A DNA stretch of 64,000 nt from Phoma sp. XZ068. Lineage: Eukaryota; Ascomycota; Dothideomycetes; Pleosporales; Didymellaceae. The stretch covers positions 1,674,001 to 1,738,000 of the forward strand of contig RBKR01000001.1 in assembly GCA_004835665.1 (NCBI GenBank), read 5' to 3'. The notes beneath the pieces are model-generated. The model made no database searches and had not been told where the DNA came from. It saw only the letters and a program-made list of their open reading frames with translations. Made by a program: the position numbers and the translations under genes. Numbering within the stretch: position 1 is the stretch's first letter; each line of letters starts with the position of its first letter. Positions 41,338 to 51,418 of the stretch are shown here, piece after piece.

Positions 41338-42347
41338 TCACTCGAACTTCATCCGATTGGTAATACTACCAATGCCTTCCGCGTAAATCTCCACCTCGTC
41401 TCCATCTTTCAAGAAAGCCACAGGATCCGAGAACAGTCCAACTCCACTCGGCGTACCAGTCAAGATCGCAGTGCCAGCCCTAAGAGTCGTACCTCTGCTG
41501 AGGTGCTGAATAATCTCACCCACGGTGAAGATCATATCATCTGTCCCGGTCTCCTGCCTCTTCTCGCCATTAACCTTGGTCCAATACTTCAACTTTTGCG
41601 GATCTCCTATGACCTCCTTGCTAGCAATGCACGGGCCGATCGGAGCAAATTTGTCAAACGATTTTGCGTAGCCAAATTGACCGCCGGAGACGGAAGCCGG
41701 AATCTGGAAGTTTCGTGCGCTGACATCGTTGCCGACCGTGTAGCCGAGGACAAAGTCCTGCCAATTATCCTTGGTGGCGTTCTTGCAGTCTTTACCGATG
41801 ATGATTGTGAGTTCGCCTTCATAGTCAAGATTGCTTTGACAGTCTTTATGGATTGGGATGTCGTCTAGAGGCCCGGCTAGGGCATCGCTCGGCTTCATAA
41901 AGATAGCTGGGTTGGAAGGGATTGTGAGCTACATTTGTGAGTAAACAGGCCGAGGAGGGATCTTGGATTGAGACTAACATTGCATTCCTCCGCATGCTGT
42001 CTGTAATTCAAACCCACGCACAGGATGATGTTCGTTGTTGGTAGTGGACATAGCAGCTTCGAAACCTTGGCTTTGCTACCCTTCTTGCTGAAACCGCTCT
42101 TGACATCGCCTTCGAGCACCTCCACCTCCTTTCCTTGAATCTCTCTTGTTGGCGTCTCTTTCGTCAGGTCACCATAGTACGTCTTCCCATCGTCGGCTTC
42201 GAACCGGATCAAGTGCGAGAATGAAGCCATAGCCTGGAGTCTTGATGACGTCGACAGAAAGAGTTCTTGCGTAGGCTTGAATATTGTTCTTCGAGTGACA
42301 CAGGCAATACGTGAGCGGGAGCAAGCGAATAGTGGCCGGACGAACAT
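41338..42347 (-). CDS. Fumarylacetoacetate hydrolase family protein (FAHD1-like acylpyruvase/oxaloacetate decarboxylase)
   Basis: Exons 42347..41979 and 41928..41338 (50-nt intron, donor GTTAGT, acceptor TGTAG) give 319 residues. Family motifs are intact and in order: CVGLNYRQHAEE, FMKPSDALAGP, DYEGELTIIIGK (Glu160 and Glu162, metal ligands), GYTVGNDVSARN (Asp191, metal ligand), KSFDKFAPIGP and ILTGTPSGVGLF. Enzymes of this compact type hydrolyse acylpyruvates or decarboxylate oxaloacetate using Mg2+. The first 39 residues are Arg/Ser/Phe-rich with no acidic residue before Glu28, which fits a mitochondrial presequence; a second in-frame ATG at 42230 (MASFSHLIRFEADDG) would give a cytosolic form. 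Exact substrate cannot be read from sequence. Confidence 0.92.
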
Positions 42348-42770
42348 TAAGAAGTATTGAACTGGGACATAGCTTGCTTATGTGCCTGTCGTTGACGTGC
42401 TTGTGGGGGAGCTCTGCCCCACGTTCCGACTTTGGTGGGGCATCCGGAGCGGAGCTCCGCAAGGCTGGCTGCAACTTCTAGCATGACCTGCCACCACGCA
42501 ATGCCAATTATGCGTCCACAGATCTAGATAGCCTGCGTCAGCGTGTCCGAAAGAGACGGTATTTGCGCCCATCACTACCCAGCAGCCGAAGCAGCGATTG
42601 GTCTGACGCAGGGTCGAGCGATTCCAAGACCCTAAGAAGCAGTGGAGGGTTTTGCCAGTGCCTAACTGACTACATCGTAGAAACACCCTAAAACACTTCA
42701 CTCATGTCATAGCTTCCTGTTAACTCCATCACTTCTATATCCTGGAGCAATACCCACCACTCGCCCGTGC
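42348..42770. other. Divergent intergenic region (FAH-family / APH-family genes)
   Basis: 423 bases between divergent genes, presumably both promoters. No coding region. Confidence 0.45.
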
Positions 42771-43730
42771 ATGATGATGGAACCCTATGCCGATGTGAGT
42801 GCCCTACCTCTGCTTGCGATGGAAAATCTCTGACGAACATAGCCGGCCGCTCGAAGTCCTTCGACTACATTCCCGCTAGATGGCGCAACCTTTGACATCT
42901 CTTCGATTCCAGAGGAGGAACTTATAGCATATGGCAAAGTTGCTCCAGTCCTTCACTCGCTTGCGCGTTTGAAAGTCGTACGACTGTCCAACACTCTGGC
43001 AATGAAATTTGGGACCACTGTTCTAGCCTCAGAAGGCGAGACTATGAAATACGTCGCAACGAAGTTTCCAGAAGTAAGGCTGCCTCAAGTTTACCGTTGT
43101 TTTAGTATTGATCATCCCTGTTCATATTTTGGTGTTGAAGGCTACATTGTCATGGACTACATAGATAGCCCTTCCCTGGACACATGTTGGGACGAACTCA
43201 GTCTCAGTATTCAAGAGAGCGTGGCTAAACAGGTTGCGGCTATGGTTGATCAGCTACAATCTCTACACTGCGATCATCCAGGCGTTATTGGCGGAGGAAT
43301 ATCCCGTGGCACATGGTTCAGTGACTATGGCGCAGGACCTTTTCCGACGAAAGCAATATTTCAGAAGTGGATTACCTGGAAACTCAACATGAGCAAGCGT
43401 TATAAACGAGCCTTACCGGATGCGCTACCCCTGCAATGTCCTTACTTTGTCCTTGTTCATGGAGATCTCAGCCCTCGAAACCTCCTGCTAGACACCAGCA
43501 ACCAGGTTTGGCTGATTGATTGGGGGTGTTCTGGCTTTTACCCTCCAATATTTGAGGCTGCCTCTGTGAAACACCAAATCCACTTCGCATCGTTCGCCCG
43601 GCTACTTCTACCGCTTATCTACAACCATCCTGAGGAGCTAGCGCAGCTTGAGGACTGCAGCTATGGCATCAATCGCGTTCCTTTTTCGCTCCCACCAGAG
43701 ATGGAATTGGAAAGCGAGGTATATTCTTAG
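42771..43730 (+). CDS. APH-family phosphotransferase (aminoglycoside-phosphotransferase/choline-kinase fold)
   Basis: Exons 42771..42794 and 42843..43730 (48-nt intron, GTGAGT donor, CATAG acceptor) give 303 residues; the first exon codes only eight. The fold is that of small-molecule kinases. Seen motifs: AMKFG (lysine of the N-lobe), GYIVMDYIDSPSL (hinge), HGDLSPRNLLLD at 214-225 (catalytic Asp216, Asn221) and LIDWGCSGFYPP with Asp234 (Mg2+ ligand). Key residues are therefore present. Such proteins are very numerous in filamentous fungi and mostly of unknown substrate; resistance to an antibiotic should not be assumed. Three ATGs occur in a row at 42771, 42774 and 42777, so the exact first residue is uncertain by two codons. 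Confidence 0.85.
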
Positions 43731-44297
43731 GGGTTCAAAAATATCATTGGATGTTATGGAGATTGTCGACTGAAGTAAGGAGGCATTTAATGATTGATCA
43801 CCAAAAATGAAGCATTGTTCTAATTTTCTTATACACAAATCAACTGCATTGTGCCTGCTATCTAATCCAAATACCATCTATCAACCAAGGCAAAAAAACC
43901 TTCCCTTGACGTCTTGGCTTGAGTAGATTAGAAGCTGTGGTGTATACAGTTTGATGCTCAGGTGAAGTGGTTCGGTCTCCTAAGCGGAAGGTCGTGGAGG
44001 AGGAGATGGTGGTGGTTACGGTAGGACCAATGTGGATTTTCCCCGTAGCAAGTATTATCCTAGCTAACGATGACTTTGTGTTTCCTAGTCATGGCCCATT
44101 GGCATTGGCGTGATCGTCCAGACAGGGCAAACGTATGAAGCTTTGTCATTTCGCAGATGATTTGCTTTAGCTGAACCAGCTACTACCGGTAAAGACCATT
44201 CACCCCAGACGTGGCTGCACGCCGGACGGGTCTGTGCGCAGACCTTTACCAGTATCTTCTCTGATTGCGCACTCAGATTTTGAGGTCACCATCCCCA
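43731..44297. other. Intergenic region between APH-type gene and kinase pseudogene
   Basis: 567 bases. No coding region recognised. Confidence 0.4.
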
Positions 44298-45343
44298 ATG
44301 ACGCTAAGCCTAGGGCAGATTCTGCACGGAGCGAGGTGGAATTACCTTCTTGTGGGAAACCTAGGCAATAAATCTTCAAGTTCTATTGTATTCAACGCCA
44401 AGATCTTGCAGCGGGCCGCAATCCGACCTCCAGGGCATTGGTCAGTCCATGACAAGTCTGATAGGTCATTTAACTGACTTTTCGTTTAGGGCTGTTGTCA
44501 AAACAGCTTCTGAGCAGAAGGGGTTGGATATGTTAAAGCGGGAGCACACATACTACCAGAACCCTGCCGTCCGGTCATCATGGCATCTGCGAGCGCTTTA
44601 CGATGCCATTAATGTCCATGGACCGGCAGCAAGTGCTGCGTCATTTTGCCTGGCATTTGAATGTGAACCTGACAAATTGACCAGATATCAAGAACGACAA
44701 TATTCTCATCTCTGGAATCGACGTTCAGGTTCCAACAGTTAAACTAGGAGATCTGGGGCGAGGTTAACGTCTTTCCTGATACCTGATTATTGTGCTAACA
44801 TTGACCAGTACGCCAAGAGGGCTTCGACGGATATCACGTACAGCCGTTGGCAATGCGCGCTCCTGAGGTCTGGTCTGGAATAGGCTGCTTCCACCGCTCA
44901 GATGTGTGGGCCTTCACTGCCACGGTCAGCTCTTTCATCACTGTTGTTTTTATAAGGACTGACATAAGCAGCTTTTTGATTGGATTTCCCCCTATGTTTT
45001 CGGAGCGAACGATATGCCTCAGGGACATTGGCCGCAACCATGGGCAATGGCAAAGCTTCTAGGACTGTTTCCTGGCTCCGTAACGATTCATCCGACTGAC
45101 CCTGATTACCAAGGGTTCTTCAGAATTGCTCGATTGATTGAGAAGTCAGGTTTCGACGAAAATACAGACCCGAGATGTTTTGAGATACTCTCATTTTAGG
45201 AAGAACTGATGAAGCTAAAAATCTCACCAGCACTCGCGGCCTTCTTTCGTTATCTATTCATCGTGGACCCTATGCAAAGGCCTACTGCTATTGAAGCGCT
45301 AATATCACATCAATTCCAGAACCTTAGCTACCGTAAAGCATAA
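44298..45343 (+). pseudogene. Broken protein-kinase-like gene
   Basis: The parts of a eukaryotic-like kinase are recognisable in order. The N-lobe has LVGNLGNKSSSSIVFNAKIL (glycine loop) and AVVKTASEQKGLDMLKRE (lysine and helix C). Then come the loop DIKNDNILI, KLGDLGRV in place of DFG, and MRAPEVWSGIGCFHRSDVWAF (APE and helix F). The C-lobe has DWISPYVFGAND and VDPMQRPTAIEALISHQF, with TAA at 45341-45343. Four spliceable introns keep normal signals: 44441-44489, 44763-44808 and 44925-44971 are clear. Lesions: about 60-70 residues between the hinge (FCLAFE, near 44660) and the catalytic loop are missing, with a frame change near 44680; the catalytic His-Arg is lost; and TAG at 45197-45199 interrupts an otherwise continuous frame. 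A working kinase is therefore unlikely. Confidence 0.72.
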
Positions 45344-45976
45344 CTGCTTCGTTGAACTCTAGCAGGGGCTGGCACATCTTATGCAACCTTTGATAACCTT
45401 GACAGCAATTATACCAATTAGATGAGGTATAATCTGCCTGTGCATCTACAAATTTAGAAAAAGTTCACCGCTGTCATTCGCTACATTTGGCCCACTTCTG
45501 CGCACGCGCCGGCTACCCCTTGCTAGCGTTCGACGAGGCTATCAAGCTTACGGTACAGTCGGTCACTCACTCGGGTCTGTCCAGGATGACTTTCACTGGT
45601 GTAATAACGATGTAGCCTCAAAACTAGTCTAACGCTCTCCGTCCTGGGCTCACTTCTACATCTTCAAGACATAAGAAGTTCGTCGTTGTTCTCATATTCT
45701 CATTTCGGTTCAGCGCATTTCTTAAGTATCTGGATACGTGTTTGGCCGGGCCGTACCCACTTCGCACATACCCAGAAGGGATTATGCGCGCTTACATCCA
45801 AGCTCTTACACGTCGGGATCCCAAATCTCTAACGCGCCACGAGCCGTGCCGCATTGGCACATATTCAGAAGCTAGGAAGAACCATGTTATTTGAATGTTA
45901 AGGACGCCACTACAGCCGCCCGTACCAAACTTTCGCCCTTACTACTCCACACATCGTTTGGTGATACTAGAACGCC
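45344..45976. other. Intergenic region
   Basis: 633 bases between the pseudogene and the next plus-strand gene; AT-rich start, no gene seen. Confidence 0.4.
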
Positions 45977-46774
45977 ATGCAGGCAGGGCATTATGTACCA
46001 CGTCACAGTGACCTCCCAGAGCTCGTGCCTAACGAGGTCGCGACATACAAGTTCTCCGTCCCTGATTGCACACCTCCGTATACGACCATCCAAGCTACAT
46101 CGCCTTCCACCACGAATAGCGAACCGCCGAAGTCTGATGCTAGGCCACGAAATTTGACTAGCTGGCCCTTTTTAATTCTCTATGGTCTGCTTCTTGCCAT
46201 AATAGCAGGATTAGTGGGAGGATTTATTGGCAAGACGATAGAGCACAACAACAAGCAGGAGTCTGTGTTGCCTAAGAACGACTCGTGTCCAACACCTACA
46301 GCATTATCGCCAGCACCATCATCGATAACCTCATCGACAACATCTTCTACGACACCAACGCCTTCTAACACGATTTTCCAACGCACATTGGCCCAGCCCT
46401 CTACAGGCTGCTCCTCCATCACCTCATACAACTCATTCAAATCCCGCACCCAGTTCCTTGAGTTCCAATACACCACCGTCTGCGGTCATGGCTGGTTGAA
46501 CGATGAGTTAATTGCTCTATCAGCTGCCACGACGTCTGATTGTATGGAAGCTTGCATCATGTATAACGCACACAAGTTGGATAGCGATAGGATATGCGTT
46601 GGCGGAGGATTCATTCCAGAATGGTGGAATCAAACCCGGGCTATGGCTGAAAGTGGGCGCATGCCGTACAATTGCTTTCTGAAGAGTAATGCAAGTGGTA
46701 TTGCGAGGAACGACAAGAAGTATGAGGTTGTATCATTGTGTCTAGATAAGTGGTGTGATGATGTCTTGGGTTAG
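45977..46774 (+). CDS. Single-pass membrane protein with Cys-containing (apple/PAN-like) ectodomain
   Basis: Single exon, 265 residues. Residues 1-60 are Pro/Ser/Thr-rich and lack a signal peptide. A hydrophobic helix at about 63-85 (WPFLILYGLLLAIIAGLVGGF) is followed by a charged GKTIEHNNK, then a Ser/Thr-rich spacer (about 110-135) and a folded part with six or more cysteines: GCSSITSY, TTVCGHGWL, SDCMEACIMYN, RICVGGGF, YNCFLK and LCLDKWC. The layout suggests a type II protein with an extracellular, disulphide-bonded domain like the apple/PAN domains that many Dothideomycetes place after a Thr/Ser-rich stalk. Function unknown; wall or surface recognition is possible. N-glycosylation sites NQT and NAS are visible in the C-terminal part. 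Confidence 0.72.
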   Translation: MQAGHYVPRHSDLPELVPNEVATYKFSVPDCTPPYTTIQATSPSTTNSEPPKSDARPRNLTSWPFLILYGLLLAIIAGLVGGFIGKTIEHNNKQESVLPKNDSCPTPTALSPAPSSITSSTTSSTTPTPSNTIFQRTLAQPSTGCSSITSYNSFKSRTQFLEFQYTTVCGHGWLNDELIALSAATTSDCMEACIMYNAHKLDSDRICVGGGFIPEWWNQTRAMAESGRMPYNCFLKSNASGIARNDKKYEVVSLCLDKWCDDVLG

Positions 46775-47677
46775 GCAACGGAGCTCGAGATGACGATAGT
46801 ATATACCTGTAACAGCTGTCGATACTTATTGGCTACCTATAGATATCAGTGAGAGCCAGATAATGTTGTAGTTTACATAGATACCCCACAATTGCTAGCA
46901 TGGATTATAGTGTAGTTTAGCGACTTGATACTTCTAGACACTATGCTCGAGTGCGAAAAACTTGAGAAGGACCTAGGTCTAATACATGTCAACAGAAGAT
47001 TACACCATGCAGAAGGATCCACCAAGAGGCATAGCCATGATGAACCTGATGGTATGTCCTGTACCGTGTAGAATCAGGTTCTCGTCTCCACAGGTGTTCG
47101 TCGAACTGCTTGAATTGCCAACAAGCTAAGTTCCATTGCGCACGATTGCCCATCTCCTTATGTTTTCTAGATACTCCAACGATCGGCCTGTAAAGTTTGC
47201 CTTTAGATAGATGTTGCATTATAATGTGTTTAACTGTGCAATGTCGCTTTACTCGTCACCACCATCAATCCGCAATTATTCACTGAATCCTCAACCAGTA
47301 ACACTTCGCGGCTTACTGATATAGCTACAAATACGACTATGTGTAGTACTTTCAATGGTCATCATTTGAGAAACTGTTGTGTCTTCTTGGATTTTGACTG
47401 CTCCAGCTGTATCCAACCCCTGAACACTTAGGGCGACTAATATTGTCACAACGCGGAAAGATGAGAGGTTATACATGCAAAGTATCAAAAATCTGGTACG
47501 ATTTTGCAACAAAAACTCCCTTGCTTCCCTCGCAGTATATTCACGCGACTCCGAAATGTAGCAGCAACTCAGGAATGTCACTAACCGTCTCCGATGGTTT
47601 GTGTATCCAACCTTCAAGTCAACACTTTCCATGGCTCCTCAGTTTTCGTCTTCTGTTCGTCCGTCAATGTGTGCGAT
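46775..47677. other. Intergenic region
   Basis: About 900 bases with several TA-rich stretches. No credible gene; the glycosyltransferase frame is open from 47594, but its start is placed at 47678. Confidence 0.45.
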
Positions 47678-48634
47678 ATGTTGGTCCGACGGACCTTGTT
47701 GCCTGGCGAAGCTTCTACTTTCTACAAACTGTTAGCCCTCTGCGCCATCGCCATCGTCTATCACTTCTGGATCTTCACCAGCCTCCGAGATGTACGCATG
47801 CAGTACGCACAATTGGAGAATACGCAGGAGCAGTTCGATTTGATACCGAAAACCATATGGTACAAATTGGGCCCACATGGACTTAATAAAGACACGGAGG
47901 CGTGGACGGATAGTTGCATCAGCGCCAACCCTGAGTACGAAGCAATATTCCTTACCGACGAAGATGCAGATGAATACGCAGAGATTCAATTCGCAAACCG
48001 TCCTGATATCCTCTCAGCATACCTTGGTCTCACAGTCCCGATCCTGAAAGCCGACCTGCTGCGATACATGCTCTTGTACGACCAAGGGGGCGTTTGGTCC
48101 GACCTCGACATCTCCTGCGACGGCGTGCCGATCGACGAGTGGATACCTCCACAGTACAAAGCTGATGTCGGACTTGTCGTGGGATGGGAGTTTGACATTG
48201 GTTGGGCACCGGGAATTATGCGGCAGTTTGCTAGCTGGACGATGATGGCTGTGCCAGGTTCACCACACTTGCTGCAAGTTATCGAGGACATAGTGGTCGC
48301 GATAGAACATACGACGCAGGAATACAATGTGCCAATTGAAAACATCACGTTGTCGATGACGGGAGACATAGTGGATTTTTCTGGGCCGAGGCGTTTCACA
48401 GCAGGCATCTTCAAGAGTCTTGGACGCGAGCTGAATAGGACTGTCGGGCCAGACGAAGTGTCGGAGATTCTGCAGCCAAGGCTGATTGGAGATGTACTGG
48501 TGTTGCCTGGACAGTCTTTTGCTGCATCAGCGAACCACTACTTTGCGGATCAGAAGAAACAACTGCCGCCGAAGTTCGTCACCCATCATTACGCTGGTTC
48601 ATGGAAGAATGAACATGGCGGAGAGTCTCCTTGA
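47678..48634 (+). CDS. GT32-type (OCH1-like) glycosyltransferase, type II membrane protein
   Basis: Single exon, 318 residues. A membrane anchor lies at about 17-35 (LLALCAIAIVYHFWIF), as expected of a Golgi type II enzyme. The catalytic part has the family order: DLIPKTIWYKLG (56-64 region), WTDSCISANPEYEAIFLTDED, VPILKADLLRYMLLYDQGGVWSDLDISCDGV. The DxD motif is Asp142-Leu-Asp144 and should bind the metal and sugar nucleotide. The C-terminal THHYAGSW is also typical. OCH1-like enzymes transfer mannose or other hexoses onto glycans or lipids; the acceptor here is unknown. An upstream ATG at 47594 would add 28 residues ahead of the anchor; 47678 is preferred because the anchor is then close to the N-terminus. 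Its 3' end faces the HET gene, with only 58 bases between stops. Confidence 0.87.
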   Translation: MLVRRTLLPGEASTFYKLLALCAIAIVYHFWIFTSLRDVRMQYAQLENTQEQFDLIPKTIWYKLGPHGLNKDTEAWTDSCISANPEYEAIFLTDEDADEYAEIQFANRPDILSAYLGLTVPILKADLLRYMLLYDQGGVWSDLDISCDGVPIDEWIPPQYKADVGLVVGWEFDIGWAPGIMRQFASWTMMAVPGSPHLLQVIEDIVVAIEHTTQEYNVPIENITLSMTGDIVDFSGPRRFTAGIFKSLGRELNRTVGPDEVSEILQPRLIGDVLVLPGQSFAASANHYFADQKKQLPPKFVTHHYAGSWKNEHGGESP

Positions 48635-48692
48635 GGATGACTACAACTGTACAGCTACCTCTCCGAGGCTGGAGGTTGGTCGGTCTTTTACT

Positions 48693-51116
48693 TCAAATAA
48701 CCACAATAGTTCTCTCCTCGACCTGCGTCCCGGCTTGATACATTTCGAGATCCGGCAGTTGCCCGCTTTCATATTCATGCTTATGGGTCCACCTCTCACC
48801 ATTCTCACTTTCGTCACTCCCATTGACCTCGTAGAACTCCAGATCGTCGATATATTCTCCACGATGGAATCCTCGGCCCCTTTGCTGCGGAACATACGAA
48901 TCTTTATACCCACACAAATACCCATACCACGCACAGTCCTCCCAAATCGCAAGCCCAACGCGCCGATACGTGTTCTGCGCAATCCTGGTCGGGATCAGAG
49001 CTAAGGTGTAGGTGCAGACGGGATCATGGCTCTGCTGAGAAATCACAGTTGACTCCCCTCGCTCACTGGTATGTAATTGTGCAATAGCAACGAATGTAAT
49101 TTCCTGCGTTGGATCGATAACTTCATCCGGCCTAAACGTTCCGCGGACGAAGCGGAATGGTCCTTCGCGTCGGATGTCATCGATGTGCAGGCTGTTTCTC
49201 GGATTCGGATGTAGTTCAGAGAAGAGGAGGTATTGCTCTGGTTCAAATGATCGATCGCGGAACGCCATGCGGTCTAGTCCTTCATGGCGTGTGCTTGTGA
49301 GGTGTGGAATTTCTGCTGCGGCTTCTCGTATCGAGTAGGGGTAAACGGCGTTGATATATCCTTTCCGAATGTGACTGCGGATCGTGACATGACCCGTCTG
49401 CGATGCGACGCTGCCAGAGACCCTAGCGCCCTGTATGTCGCATATGCAATCTAGTTGGAGTAACTCGTTGGCGCCATACATGACTGGTGCAGTGACAGAT
49501 GCCCACGACCAGCTCGGTGCTACATTGTGCTCATGGCGAATACTCTTGTTCCTCTCGACGTCGAAATCGGTGATGATGTTCAAGTGATGATTCTGGTTGT
49601 GTGGTATACTCCAGAGTAGGCCAAGGAAGAGGTGTTTCGACCACAGTCCAGACAAGTACTCACTCTTCGAGTATCGTGCGAGAGCTTGTCCGATACCCGC
49701 GAGGGCGACCAGTCTGTCTTCCGGCCATGTCATGCCTCGATGCGTGTAGTTCGTAACGAGTTCACACCAATATTGGTGCTTTAGACGACCCCAACCAAAA
49801 TCGTCATCGCCTTTAGCTGAGCGATCAAAAAATTCGGTGCAGTCCCTCAGTCCGCTACGGATGTAGCTTTGTGACTTACCATGTCGTGTTGGGCCGGCTG
49901 TGGGTGAGCGCTCCGAGCCACGCATAGTGAGACATTCCCATTTCAGTGAGGCCCCGTCAAAGATGAGCATACGGGGAGAGAGCAGTTGTTCCTGTAGGAC
50001 CCAAGCGCGCCCGTACAATGCTGGGTCTTTGCCGCTGAGATACTGGGATGGTAGTCCTCCATGAGCCGTGAACTGAAGCTTTATTGATGGCCCGGAGCCT
50101 CCTGCGGGAAGGCAATCGACGTGGAAGGGGAGGACTCGCAGTCCGTCTCTCGCTGCAAAACAGCCTACATCTCCACTTGGAGCATGGGCCGCAGCGATTG
50201 TCACGGTGGCATGTTGATAGACATCGCACATGATTGCGGCCTCAGCTGTCCAGTCGTCATTGTCATCCTGGATGATGCACAAGGAGTCAATCCAGATGTA
50301 GCGAAAGCCGAGCTTACGAGTTGCGTGAGTAGCTTCTCTGAATGTCTTTGATAGCTCTTCAGCTGGTATTTCTTTTCTGTGTCTCTCGTAATTGCCTTTC
50401 AACGTGCGAATGATCGGTACTGGTCCCCAGCAATGACTCAGTGCCAGGTATCGCTGGTCTGTAAATTCGTCGATACCATTCCTTGTCTCGACTAGCCTTA
50501 CACTATTGTTACTGACATCGAGCAATCTGGTAGGTAAGAATGGCGTCGAAACCTTAGATGCTGCGGGACGACACCTCTCGTGCGTGTTGATGCACGATCG
50601 GATCCAGTAAGCTGCAAGCTGAAGCGCGCCATCTGAGCCGGTGTGATCGTTATGCAACCTTGCAGCCTCTTCAAGCGTTGTCGCAAGGTCATCGGCAGAA
50701 GGATGGATCGTTCCAGGTAGCCTCAGCTTTGACTGTGAGTTCGTTTCCATGCCCAGTATCCCGTTGCACGAAGCAATCACCCGCTTTGGAATTCGCACTT
50801 CATGGCTCGCTACTTCTCGAAATTCGACCCAAAGAAGCGGAAGAGGACGTTGGGCCGACACGAGTTTGAGAAAAACATTCAATGGTTCGTTGTGATCCTT
50901 AAGAAGCGTTGCATGCTCATGATCCGTTGGTGAATGATAGGCAAGGCGACAAATGCGACAACGAGAATCAGATGCATGCTTCAAATCGCGGATGGTGGTA
51001 CAGAGAATTGCTTCATGTGTTGCCCAAACAATATCTTCAGGTGTCTTGATACTCTCAGGTATTAGAGCTTTTGCCTGAGCCTCGGACCAGAACGACTGGC
51101 AGCGTTTGCAAAACAT
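48693..51116 (-). CDS. HET-domain protein (heterokaryon-incompatibility type)
   Basis: Single exon, 807 residues. HET domains occur in fungal incompatibility proteins that trigger cell death after fusion of unlike strains. The N-terminus has a CxxC pair (CKRC) and CRICRLAYHS. The HET block spans about 223-375: YLALSHCWGPVP, then TFREATHATRKLGFRYIWIDSLCIIQDD, then DWTAEAAIMCDVYQHATVTIAAAHA. The downstream ~430 residues follow the usual pattern of this class (RAWVLQEQLLSPRMLIFDG, CEFF-like segment, TWPEDRLVALAGIGQAL, PSWSWASV). No NACHT, WD40 or ankyrin module is fused, so it is the common stand-alone form. Tail-to-tail with the GT32-type gene. Whether it acts in allorecognition here is not shown by sequence. 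Confidence 0.92.
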   Translation of the reverse strand: MFCKRCQSFWSEAQAKALIPESIKTPEDIVWATHEAILCTTIRDLKHASDSRCRICRLAYHSPTDHEHATLLKDHNEPLNVFLKLVSAQRPLPLLWVEFREVASHEVRIPKRVIASCNGILGMETNSQSKLRLPGTIHPSADDLATTLEEAARLHNDHTGSDGALQLAAYWIRSCINTHERCRPAASKVSTPFLPTRLLDVSNNSVRLVETRNGIDEFTDQRYLALSHCWGPVPIIRTLKGNYERHRKEIPAEELSKTFREATHATRKLGFRYIWIDSLCIIQDDNDDWTAEAAIMCDVYQHATVTIAAAHAPSGDVGCFAARDGLRVLPFHVDCLPAGGSGPSIKLQFTAHGGLPSQYLSGKDPALYGRAWVLQEQLLSPRMLIFDGASLKWECLTMRGSERSPTAGPTRHGKSQSYIRSGLRDCTEFFDRSAKGDDDFGWGRLKHQYWCELVTNYTHRGMTWPEDRLVALAGIGQALARYSKSEYLSGLWSKHLFLGLLWSIPHNQNHHLNIITDFDVERNKSIRHEHNVAPSWSWASVTAPVMYGANELLQLDCICDIQGARVSGSVASQTGHVTIRSHIRKGYINAVYPYSIREAAAEIPHLTSTRHEGLDRMAFRDRSFEPEQYLLFSELHPNPRNSLHIDDIRREGPFRFVRGTFRPDEVIDPTQEITFVAIAQLHTSERGESTVISQQSHDPVCTYTLALIPTRIAQNTYRRVGLAIWEDCAWYGYLCGYKDSYVPQQRGRGFHRGEYIDDLEFYEVNGSDESENGERWTHKHEYESGQLPDLEMYQAGTQVEERTIVVI

Positions 51117-51418
51117 TTGAGCGTGGAGATTGGCGAGTGAAATTGATGGATCGGAGTCGAGGTTAGCGCGGCTCGAGCACAGTTGGTCGCCTTGCTGACA
51201 TGTTTATTCTGGTAGATTAGGAGAACAGGAATAGCCTTTCTTTCTCGATGTACATGATGGTGGTGTCACCCTATGAAGAGTACATATTAGTAGTGGGGGA
51301 ATGTGTGGAAGTGGGGCACCAGAACAGAACAGAGAAGTTACAAGGAACTGATGTAGGAGCAATGCTATGCTCACAGCCGAGTGAGCCTCCTCTTGTGTTT
51401 AGATTTATTCTAACCCAG
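51117..51418. other. Intergenic region between HET and SSL1 genes
   Basis: 302 bases on the upstream side of the HET gene and downstream side of SSL1. Nothing recognised. Confidence 0.4.

Noticed and set aside
42771..43730. Antibiotic-resistance gene
   Set aside because: The APH fold is widespread in fungi with unknown small-molecule substrates; nothing in the sequence points to an aminoglycoside.
44660..44690. A 22-nt intron (GTGAAC to CCAG) that might repair the kinase
   Set aside because: Too short for splicing, and it would not restore the missing 60-70 residues.
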